A DNA stretch of 64,000 nt from assembly GCA_028023455.1 (NCBI GenBank), contig JAQFVV010006313.1:2180992-2244991 (forward strand). The letters run 5' to 3'. The notes beneath the pieces are model-generated. The model made no database searches. It was not told the origin of the DNA and saw only the letters and a list, made by a program, of their open reading frames with translations. Position numbers and translations under genes: made by a program. Origin of the DNA: Epiperipatus broadwayi (lineage: Eukaryota > Onychophora > Udeonychophora > Euonychophora > Peripatidae). This document shows positions 56,192 to 64,000 of this stretch, piece after piece. Positions within the stretch are counted from its first letter, which is position 1. Each line of letters starts with the position of its first letter.

Positions 56192-56915
56192 ATGGCGCAA
56201 CCAACTGGGCCGATCTCTTTAATAAACCACAAATACCCTGAGCAAATTTTGTCAAAATGAAATAAATGTTTTATCTGCTTACATAAGTCGGATATTTTTA
56301 AATTTTATAAAAGCACTGCCAGGAAGAAATTGCGCATATATATTAAATAAAAGAAAGTATAAATAATTTTAAAACTAATTTTTGTAAATTAAAAAGAAAA
56401 TCAAAAGGTTGCATTGGATATGTTTTTTTTTTGTTAATATATATTTATGCGTTAACGTGTATAGGCGCACAGCCACGGAAGTTTATGATCGAAATGTGGT
56501 ACCTTACGATGAGTACCGTTGGGAATTTACGTCAGTGTAATCCTATTTATGCATTTCAATCAGTCATAAATAAGTTGGTGGTAGTTATAATTGTGCTGCA
56601 AATATACACGTATAAATCCATTATCTTGGAACATATTTATCTCAATGCAACCTTCCTAAATAAGTTAAATAATTTGTTTGTCATGCCGTAAGTAAAAATC
56701 AAATGGATAAAATAAAATAGAATTCTCGGGGGGAGGGGTGTAAACGTAAATGGTCCTTAGGTAGGCGATGGTCAACATTTTCTTTTTCTTTTTGTATAGA
56801 GTTTTTTGTAAAATTATTAACCGAATGTTTGTAAATTTTGTTAATACCGTAATTACTAACCCTAAGTAAAATATTTTTTTTTTTGATCATTTTTTTTTAA
56901 GTAACTTTACTGATA
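56192..56915 (+). other. Internal region of the non-autonomous LTR element
   Basis: 724 bp without recognisable retroelement domains. An 86-residue frame at 56431-56691 shows no motif. The only purine-rich block (GGGGGGAGGGG at about 56728-56738) lies nearly 180 bp upstream of the right LTR instead of touching it, so a regular polypurine tract is not evident. Confidence 0.6.
56193..56210 (+). promoter_or_regulatory. Candidate tRNA primer-binding site
   Basis: One base after the 5' LTR, TGGCGCAACCAACTGGGC begins with the TGG expected to pair with a tRNA CCA end. Its position and start agree with a minus-strand primer site. The cognate tRNA was not determined. Confidence 0.5.
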
Positions 56916-59142
56916 TGTAACGAGCACAGACGTTCGTTACATTGTTTTTTTATATATAATTATTAAACAAGTTAAAATAAAAAGTTCGCATTTAAAAACT
57001 TTCTTTAAAAATTAAAAATTGAAATTAAAATATCGTCTTAAACTCTTATATATTAAGTCGCACAGATAATAAAAATTATTAAAATAAAATTTTTATTAAA
57101 GAAAAAGGTATTTTTAAAACTAAATTTTAAAAAGATTTGGAGATAAAATTATATCTCTAAATCTGTCTTTAAATATATTTTTGATTTGGAAAACAGGGTA
57201 ATTAATTAGAAATGGAAATGATTGTTAATTAGTTAAATGTAAACCAGCCTTCAGCATTTAAATGTAAAAACACTAGTCAGATAGGAAAACAATAGAAACT
57301 GTTAGCAAATAAGAAGAAATCCCTATGGAATCGGACCGCAGCGAAAGGATCATCTCATCGATGACGTAATGTAAATTCAATCCTTCACATTAATATAAAA
57401 AGGACAAGTTTGGAAATTATTAGTTAGTGAGTGAGTGACTGGAAATTGATTGATTATTGACGATGTAACAGCTAGGTGTTAGCGCTGGGGGGATTGAAAA
57501 AGACGCACAGCTTCAATCCCTTCAGTTCTGCTAAGAAAGAGAAAAAAATGGGCCATCGTGTATACAATGAGGACCAACTACCCGAAAAACAAAATCTCCA
57601 AAGGATAAATAAATAAATCAACCGGATACTAATCTTCGGACGACGTGGGAATTCACGTTTAAACGGCCAGGAATATAATAGGATGAACTATTTCAATAAC
57701 CGTAAGAACTTTAAAATTTATGAACATTAAGTTAAAAACTTTTCGTATTTAAAATAATTGCATTAGTTTCCTATCTGACCAAACTAAATTAATAATGTTA
57801 TTTGATGTATTTTTTTTCTTATTTATTTTGTAAAATCATTTCCATTTATTTATTTTTTGTTCTTTAAGTTTTATTATGATTGTTGTTTTCCGTTAAATTA
57901 ATTATAAAAATGTTAAACTTAAGTCGGGCGTGAATGGCTGTATAGATTTGTAAAGTTATATTAGGGGAGGGTAATCTTAGGTTATTTATGTCGTTGTTAG
58001 ATTGGGTCAATGGATTGGATATATTGATGTAGTTAGTAGATGTAATCGGAGATTCGCCACAGGCAGAATCGTTTATGTATACGCCGCACTCACCCGTTTG
58101 CCTATGGAAGGAATTATAAGACGGAGAACGCAGTTCCTTTCTATGGAGTTTTTTTTTTATTGTTCTTCTCGTTAGATAGATGTAATATTCCTATCTGATT
58201 GAGAGTCAATGTCTTTTCTTAATTCTTTTGGTGCTGCCGTATTTCGTATTACATTGAATACATCGATGTATCAGATGGATTGATGCCAGTTTGACGGCGA
58301 ATTTTAGCCTAAGGTTAAATAGGGATAGAATATTTTATTTTCGAATGCAAATCTATATAGTATATTCAGGCTCGATCCTATAAAACTATTAAATTTAAGT
58401 TGTTTATAGACGCTTGCATAGATTGGCTATCGGTTAAATATGTTTGCGTTTTCATATTTGATCAAAATATATAGACATTCGACAAATACTGATACCTTAC
58501 GGTGAGTATCTAAAAGGTATTTATTCGGATGTCTTTTAAGTTATTGGTGACGATGCAGGTATCTTACGATGAATACTAGAGGGTTTCTTATATTTCCCTC
58601 TGCAATTGTCAGTAATCAATAACTTTGTATTTTGATCGTTTATGTTTACTTTGAAATGTTTTTGACCGTTGAAATCTATGTAACCGATCTATAGCAACAT
58701 ATTAAACAGGTTAATATAATCCCATCTGTGCGAACTTGATTAAAAATGTAAATTTATAATATAATAGTAATGCAATGTAAATTAAAGTAAAATCAAAGTA
58801 AAAAAAAAATAATGTTAAATGTTAAATTAAATGTAAATCACTAAAGTAATTTTAAACCTTATATATATGTGCATAAATAAATGTTTGTATGTGAATTACT
58901 GGCAGTGGCTTATTTTATTCCTTTTTTTATATATACTCTTAGATTATCTTATTAAATCTCTGCTATTCCACTGAGCTAGTGACATGGGCTAACGACCGGA
59001 ATCAAAATTTAAAAAAAAAAAAAAAAAATATTTTTTTTTTGACTTACGTATCTGCCTACTTTATAAATTTTTCTAGGTTCAAATGCCTAGATGGCGCCCC
59101 GTAGTGCAGTTTACGTTAAGTCATTTTCTCCGGATCGTTACA
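56916..59142 (+). repeat. 3' LTR (2227 bp)
   Basis: Nearly identical to the 5' LTR over its first 260 bp and over its last 1.7 kb, but clearly different over about 57233-57440, with many substitutions and small indels. An open frame starts at 59083 inside this LTR and runs into LINE sequence; its first 21 codons are LTR-derived and fortuitous. Confidence 0.9.
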
Positions 59143-59997
59143 ATATGTTGTAAACTTATGTGGGCCAGGAAAACAGTGGCCATATCAATTACAAATCTTA
59201 GCCGACCACTAATAAAAAATGGCCTTGGCCTACACAGCCTCAACATTTTCCACATGCAAAAACAAAAAAATACAACAATTGCCTTAATTAATCAATTTAC
59301 AAAATTAAAACATCTAATTAAAATAACACCTACTGATCGACCACCCCCAAAAGATTCACTCATTCAATCGGCAATATACCACTGCAATGCAATAGGAAAA
59401 ATCCCCAACCAATGGACAGAAAAATATAAATATTGGGAAATCTATGAACTAATGCAGAACCATACCACCAACAATCAAATATTACCACTATTAAAAATAA
59501 ACAATAAAGTATTAATTAAAAAATTCAAGAAATGGGAGTTAGAACCAAAATTTTTCAATTTTATCCTTAAAATAAACTTAGATGCCCTCCCAACCACATA
59601 CTTTCTGGTACATAGAAGACTACATAGAGACATGGATCCTTTATGCGGCTTATGCCATCAGAATGAAGAAACTGTCCAGCACTTACTGTATCACTGCAAA
59701 GGTCTGGAAGAAGTAAGAATTATACTTTGCAACACGTATAGGAAAAATAAAACCACAATGGAACAAGTAATGATGGCTTTCCAAAGTAAAACAATACCAC
59801 TGATTAGGGCAGCAACTTTTGTTCTATATTCACTATGGTGCACAAGATGTACATTCCTAATGGGAAATAACACAAGGCGACATCCATCTACTTTTGAACA
59901 CAAGTTAAGGCAAATACAAATCCGGGACAAATTGATAACAAGTCCAGACATCTATGCAGCTACCTGGTCTCTGCTTAAACACAGAGCAAGGTTGTAA

Positions 59998-60352
59998 CAT
60001 AATCAAGGAAATAATGACTAAGTAATATGGAGTACCAACAAGGGAAAAACAAAAATAAATAAATAATAAAACAGGAAGTAAAGCAAAAGGACAGAGCCCA
60101 TCCCTATCCAGTAATAGCTTCAGTAACATCTGTGCGCCTAATAACGATTGAAATGCAACTGTCTATAATATTCTGAACACTTTATTTTATAATGAACAAA
60201 TCTGTAACATTCAATTATGACAATATATTATAAAGACGTTATCTTGATTATTGTAATAACAATTGTAACCTGGTTGTAACTGGTAAACTTGTAGCACATA
60301 ATCTATGTAACCATTACTGTATTCTTTTGAGACAATAAAGGCCTTTTGAAAC
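59998..60352 (+). other. 3' untranslated region of LINE copy A
   Basis: Non-coding stretch between the ORF2 stop and the AAT tail. It ends with GACAATAAAGGCC, a consensus polyadenylation signal (60334-60339) placed 14 bases before the tail, which is where the element's RNA would be expected to end. Confidence 0.75.
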
Positions 60353-60567
<215 letters not shown>

Positions 60568-60787
60568 CCCGCAGCAAATCTCTGCTGAGGTAAGAAGCAA
60601 TCCTTAAGTTCTCCGATGTAAGTATTTATTTTTTACTTTTGTTCCAACTTGTTATTCGCAAAACAAACATAATACAGGAAAAATCGAATTATATAATAGA
60701 TTAATAGTGTTTTTTGAAAAATATCGGTGTGTTTTAATATCTTTTTTTTTTAAAATAAAAAAATACTGACTTGAGTCAGAATAAATC
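60568..60787 (+). promoter_or_regulatory. 5' untranslated region of LINE copy B
   Basis: 220 bp between the AAT array and the ORF1 start. It begins CCCGCAGCAAATCTCTGCTG, which can form a small hairpin (CAGC/GCTG), followed by GAGGTAAGAAGC. The GGTAAGAA string recurs in the leader of copy A. If copy B is full-length, its internal promoter lies here. Confidence 0.5.
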
Positions 60788-62236
60788 ATGGCTACTGCCC
60801 AGTCAAGCGTGAGCGAATTAAGCACCAATACGAAATTAACAACATCGTTAGTTTCAACATCGCCTATTTCGTATGCAAAAGTACTTAAAAGTAATAGCAA
60901 TACTACAGCACCAACTCAAATACCGCGCTTCCGTAGAACAAACACAAATGATATAAAAAATCTTGATCTAAACACTCGAGAGGAAAATCAACCCCCAGCC
61001 GCAATCTGGACAAAAGAAACGCTTGAAAATGTGACGGACCGTTTCAGTAATACGGTGCCTCGTACGTTATTTGAAACATTTCGCAGGTTTTTTTCACCAA
61101 CTTCGTTAGTACTCGCAGTAACCGATAATCAATGCTCATTATATCGTTTCCCAAAAGCTTTATTATATGAAGCAATCACGCAAAATGCACTATGGGAAAC
61201 AATCTCTTGTATCGCTGACCATCCAAATTCTCGATATATAACCATTGATTTTTATACTCAGCAGCAAAAAGAACGTTTTCAATCCACTATTTTAGCACTT
61301 GATAATTACGCACTCGTAATTATAGATGAAAACCGGAAAAATATAATTACTGGAGTGCTTAAAAATACTTATCTTAAATACAACGTACAAGATTTTCAAA
61401 AAATGATAAACCCGTTTGGAAAAGTAATTGCCCTACAGCCTATATATTTAAAAGACACACCTATACCGATATGTAGTAATCGTTTTGAATTTAAAATAAA
61501 ACTACATAAAAACGTAGACGCCTCAACGATTCCAACACAGATTACAGATCAAGAAGCGACACTCTCTCTTCACATAAGAGGTCTAAAGCCACATTGTTTT
61601 GGCTGTGGACAGAGAGGACACCTAGCAACTCAGTGCGATAACACAAAAAGCAATCACTGTGAACAAACTAAAATCCTCTCCCCAGAACAACCCAGTGATG
61701 AAAATAAAATTTATAATAACACTACATCCATTGGCAACCCAATAATAGAAACCGGAAAAAAACAGGTTCAAACACCCACAAACAAAAATAATAATGGATC
61801 AGAATTGCCTATCCCAAAGACCAACCAAAAAAATAATAACACAAAAACTAACACAGAAATCCAAGATTCAAACGAAAATAATTCTCAAGAAACCACAACA
61901 CAAAATACAGCAATTACATCACAGGATCAGCATCTCAATAAAACAAAATGTGTACCAAGTAAAAATCAACAAACAGAAAGTAAACACACACAGTTATATA
62001 ATGAAAATATAAATCCAGATAATATAAAGATACCAATAATAAAAAAAACTACAATTATAAACAAAACTGCATCAAACATAATGGATGCAATAGAAGCCCC
62101 TCTTCCACCTATTCAAGAGAATACACCAGAGGGAAAAAGAAAGCCAGGTCGACCACCAAAAAACCATGAATCCAAAAAGGCAAAAAAAAACAGACCAAAA
62201 GCACAACTCATCAGACATATACAATTTAGAAAATGA
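60788..62236 (+). CDS. LINE ORF1 protein (RNA-binding, CCHC zinc knuckle, AT-hook)
   Basis: 482 residues, expected to coat the element's RNA and help bring it to the target. Residues 1-70 are Ser/Thr/Asn-rich. Residues 73-265 form the part best conserved with copy A, including LAVTDNQCSLYRFPKALL (109-126), HPNSRY, TGVLKNTYLKYNVQDF and FEFKIKL, and have the look of an RRM-type fold. The zinc knuckle CFGCGQRGHLATQC is at 270-283 (Cys270, Cys273, His278, Cys283). Residues 290-445 are low-complexity Asn/Gln/Lys/Thr. KRKPGRPPKN at 450-459 is a canonical AT-hook (core GRP), and the end is Lys-rich. The start was chosen as the first ATG, 220 bp after the AAT array. Codons are AT-biased like the flanks. 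Confidence 0.9.
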   Translation: MATAQSSVSELSTNTKLTTSLVSTSPISYAKVLKSNSNTTAPTQIPRFRRTNTNDIKNLDLNTREENQPPAAIWTKETLENVTDRFSNTVPRTLFETFRRFFSPTSLVLAVTDNQCSLYRFPKALLYEAITQNALWETISCIADHPNSRYITIDFYTQQQKERFQSTILALDNYALVIIDENRKNIITGVLKNTYLKYNVQDFQKMINPFGKVIALQPIYLKDTPIPICSNRFEFKIKLHKNVDASTIPTQITDQEATLSLHIRGLKPHCFGCGQRGHLATQCDNTKSNHCEQTKILSPEQPSDENKIYNNTTSIGNPIIETGKKQVQTPTNKNNNGSELPIPKTNQKNNNTKTNTEIQDSNENNSQETTTQNTAITSQDQHLNKTKCVPSKNQQTESKHTQLYNENINPDNIKIPIIKKTTIINKTASNIMDAIEAPLPPIQENTPEGKRKPGRPPKNHESKKAKKNRPKAQLIRHIQFRK

Positions 62237-62396
62237 TGAAATAGAAATGGATGTAAGCCAACAACAAATGGACACCTGTTCGGTTTCATCACAAATTGCC
62301 TGTATAGAGTCTGAAGCAATATTAAATGAAAGAAAAACTGATAATAAACCCAACAATGTCTTAAATATGTATCAGCATCCATCTACTGCAATATAA
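62166..62396 (+). pseudogene. Acidic ORF1 tail in the +1 frame
   Basis: Overlapping the last codons of ORF1, another frame continues with SSDIYNLENDEIEMD and stops at 62396. Copy A has an equivalent acidic tail (DEDTNQDYEDESEA, to 51433), also out of frame with its ORF1 and after A-tracts at the same place. The ancestral ORF1 therefore probably ended in this acidic segment. The switch lies in the A9 run at about 62181-62190. It is most likely an indel, not a separate gene. Confidence 0.6.
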
Positions 62397-62458
62397 ACAA
62401 ACATTTAGTATTAAAAATAAAATAAAAATCAATACCCTGTTAAAAAATTATTTAAAAC

Positions 62459-64000
62459 ATGAAGATAAAAATTGGATCTCTCAACATTAGAGGCTTAAAT
62501 GCCACCAAAAAACTTTTTGATCTCAAAAAATGGTTACATACAACACAACCACACATACTGGGGCTTTTGGAAACAAAAATATACAGCAGCTCTCAAATTG
62601 ATCCATCAAAATATTTAGTCAGCCAAGGTTTTTGTGCCTGCTCAAGGCAATCATCATCACCATCAGGTGGCACAGGCATAATTATTTCCCACAACTGCCC
62701 TTTCGATTCTTTTAAAATTATATATATTGACTCTAATCTTATCATATTAACACTCCATCATAAAAATATCACACTTAACCTAGTATTTGTATATATACCA
62801 CCAGGCCCTGTCATCATCTCCAGAATAATAGCAACAATAAATTCAATGCTTACAGCAACACCAAATCCCATAATACTCCTGGGAGATTTCAACATGACCT
62901 ACCAAACTTTTGTCACCAAATGGATCCATCAAATAACAATCCCACTTATGAGTGCTGAGGGTTTTCTCCCATCAAACTCAATATCTTTTAATAACAATAG
63001 ATATAAGTCACTTATTGATTTGTGTTTCTACTCACCAATGTTACATCATTATTTTAATCTTGAACTCTGTCCATCTATAATCTCAGATCATGCTGCTCAG
63101 TTCATCACCCTCGACCTAACAAAAATACAGAATACAACAATAGCCCTCCAAAAGACTATGCGAATACTTCTTCCAGCACAAACAACTGAATTCTTATATT
63201 CAGAAACATATATAATGCTCCAAAAACTTCAAAACATGTCACTCGATCCAGTACAAAAGTATATAGCATTCACCAATATACTTTCTTTCAACATCAATCA
63301 TATTACCTGCAACTCAACACCCCCCACCAGATTATTAGCATTGGCAGATGAACTACATAAAAGAATAACCATTTCCAGACCAACTACAGATAATCAAACA
63401 CAAATTAAAAAACTTACAGAAATGTACAACAATACATGCAATACACTAAAGCAATATGTAGCAATAAAAAAGAAAAAAATATGCCTTACACAACAACATA
63501 CTTGGACCAGAGCATACATACGGTGGGCATTGGGATACCCATCCACAGTCAGAGTGCCTATGGCACTTGAAATAGATGGCTCTATAACAGCTGGACATAA
63601 CATGATAAACCCAATATATCAACACTTTAAAAAAAAACTGCAAAAACAGAGAGTGTACATACCAAATGAAGACATATTTGGAGACCCTGAAACAGACACA
63701 CCAATAACAACAACTGACATTGTATTTCAACTTGCAACAATAACAAACACATGTCACCCAGGACCACAAGGAATTCCCAAATTTGTGTTCAAACATCTTA
63801 GTCACTTCACAGCAAAATACCTGTGCGATCTAGCCAATTACATATCCCAAAAAATTTACAACATACAAAGTCTATACCCAATTGCAATGGTTCCATTTAA
63901 CAAAAAACCAACAGCAATATCATCTTTATCTAATCTACGACCAATTTCAATGGGACCTTTAGGAATAAAAATTCTTGAAAGAGTGATAAAGGAAAAAATA
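62459..64000 (+). CDS. LINE ORF2 protein, 5' part (APE endonuclease and start of reverse transcriptase)
   Basis: Open for 514 codons from ATG at 62459 to the window edge without a stop. Endonuclease motifs, in order: SLNIRGLN (7-14, metal-binding Asn), GLLETKI with the catalytic Glu, VYIPPG, LLGDFNM (GDFN, about residues 140-146), SLIDLCFYSP with Asp, and SDHAAQF with the catalytic His. All key residues are present, unlike the ADFN variant in copy A. The RT begins after residue 400: ITNTCHPGPQGIPKFVFKHL, PIAMVPFNK and LRPISMG, and the window ends at ERVIKEKI. By comparison with copy A (about 1080 residues) roughly half the protein lies outside. It would nick DNA and reverse-transcribe the element RNA at the nick. 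Confidence 0.92.
   Translation, partial: MKIKIGSLNIRGLNATKKLFDLKKWLHTTQPHILGLLETKIYSSSQIDPSKYLVSQGFCACSRQSSSPSGGTGIIISHNCPFDSFKIIYIDSNLIILTLHHKNITLNLVFVYIPPGPVIISRIIATINSMLTATPNPIILLGDFNMTYQTFVTKWIHQITIPLMSAEGFLPSNSISFNNNRYKSLIDLCFYSPMLHHYFNLELCPSIISDHAAQFITLDLTKIQNTTIALQKTMRILLPAQTTEFLYSETYIMLQKLQNMSLDPVQKYIAFTNILSFNINHITCNSTPPTRLLALADELHKRITISRPTTDNQTQIKKLTEMYNNTCNTLKQYVAIKKKKICLTQQHTWTRAYIRWALGYPSTVRVPMALEIDGSITAGHNMINPIYQHFKKKLQKQRVYIPNEDIFGDPETDTPITTTDIVFQLATITNTCHPGPQGIPKFVFKHLSHFTAKYLCDLANYISQKIYNIQSLYPIAMVPFNKKPTAISSLSNLRPISMGPLGIKILERVIKEKI

Larger units (their letters stand above)
53964..59146. mobile_element. Non-autonomous LTR retrotransposon nested in LINE copy A, with ATAT target duplication
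   Basis: Two direct repeats of 2224 and 2227 bp begin TGTAACGAGC and end GATCGTTACA, with the TG...CA ends of LTRs, flanking 724 bp of internal sequence. ATAT precedes the left LTR (53964-53967) and follows the right LTR (59143-59146), a 4-bp target duplication. The interior contains no gag, protease, RT or integrase, so the element must have been mobilised by another one. LTRs three times longer than the interior are unusual. The insertion lies in the RT connection region of LINE copy A and post-dates it. Confidence 0.9.
51586..59997 (+). pseudogene. LINE copy A ORF2 pseudogene (endonuclease, RT, C-terminal CCHC), interrupted
   Basis: Frame 51586-53274 holds the endonuclease: AAINIRSL, GLLETKI, VYMP, an ADFN version of GDFN near 52009, SLIDLCFYSP, and SDHSAQ. 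RT motifs follow: DIRPISMG (about 53056), LDIASAFDTV (53265-53294, after a one-base loss near 53251), SQGSPLSTLLF, YMDDVTVF (about 53568) and GLKINPAKS. The reading is cut by an LTR element at 53968-59142 and resumes at 59147, in frame, to the C-terminal CGLCHQNEETVQHLLYHC (CX2CX8HX4C, 59644-59697) and a stop at 59995. The start codon aligned to copy B is ATA (51586-51588) instead of ATG. Apart from these lesions the RT and endonuclease catalytic residues are present, so inactivation is recent. Confidence 0.92.
60568..64000 (+). mobile_element. AAT-associated LINE copy B, well preserved, truncated by the window edge
   Basis: Head-to-tail downstream of copy A: 5' region of 220 bp, ORF1 intact over 482 codons, a 222-bp ORF1-ORF2 interval (part of it an acidic ORF1 tail in another frame), and ORF2 open to position 64000. 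It is moderately diverged from copy A along both ORFs, so A and B are subfamilies rather than duplicates of one insertion. Confidence 0.9.

Noticed and set aside
56431-56691. 86-residue frame as a gag remnant of the LTR element
   Set aside because: No zinc knuckle or capsid-like pattern; length is within chance for this region.
59083-59997. A 304-residue open frame beginning with Met at 59083 taken as a gene of its own
   Set aside because: Its first 21 codons lie in the 3' LTR and the rest is the C-terminal part of LINE copy A ORF2. It is a chance fusion created by the nested insertion.
62166-62396. Programmed ribosomal frameshift in ORF1
   Set aside because: The shift needed is +1 in copy B but -1 in copy A, so a conserved programmed signal is unlikely. 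Indels in A-tracts explain both.

Overview
This window looks like non-coding, repeat-rich nuclear DNA from an animal, probably an invertebrate. The reasons are the very high A+T content, the lack of any convincing multi-exon host gene, RTE-type LINEs, tRNA-derived SINE-like repeats, long AAT/ATT microsatellites and a short vertebrate-type (CCCTAA) telomere-like tract. I could not identify the species. Nothing bacterial, organellar or viral is visible. Every protein-coding stretch I can support belongs to a transposable element; most other reading frames are shadows of microsatellites or random AT-rich DNA.

Layout. Positions 1-36 kb are mostly old intergenic DNA. They hold several foldback (inverted-repeat) elements (about 2.5, 5.0, 5.5, 8.9 and 20.7 kb), a perfect 64-bp palindrome (8.2 kb), a decayed minus-strand LINE end (7.5-8.0 kb), a decayed minus-strand RTE copy lying against an (AAT)n array (13.1-15.9 kb), a 1.3-kb element with terminal inverted repeats that encloses telomere-like repeats (16.6-17.9 kb), and scattered tRNA-like SINE heads. 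At 36.4-39.2 kb a satellite-like tandem repeat is followed by a dead plus-strand RTE element with a (TGA)n tail. At 43.6-45.1 kb there is a decayed, 5'-inverted copy of a second LINE family, lying against a 326-bp (ATT)n/(ACT)n array. A hammerhead-like RNA motif lies at 48.35-48.42 kb between short direct repeats.

The most informative part is 49.4-64 kb. It holds two head-to-tail copies of that second LINE family. Each has an ORF1 with a CCHC zinc knuckle and an AT-hook, and an ORF2 with an APE-type endonuclease, a YMDD-type reverse transcriptase and a C-terminal CCHC. Copy A (49.6-60.35 kb) is a pseudogene split by a nested 5.2-kb LTR element with 2.2-kb LTRs. Removing that insert and one copy of its 4-bp target duplication leaves the ORF2 frame continuous. 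Copy A ends in a 215-bp (AAT)n tract. Copy B begins directly after that tract and is open in ORF1 and in all 514 ORF2 codons up to the window edge, so it looks young.

Main idea. All three copies of this LINE family lie directly downstream, in element orientation, of an (AAT)n-type array, and copy A itself ends in (AAT)n. This suggests a LINE that integrates at AAT microsatellites, including its own tails, and so builds head-to-tail arrays. The AT-hook of ORF1p is a possible tether. This is inference from three copies in one window.
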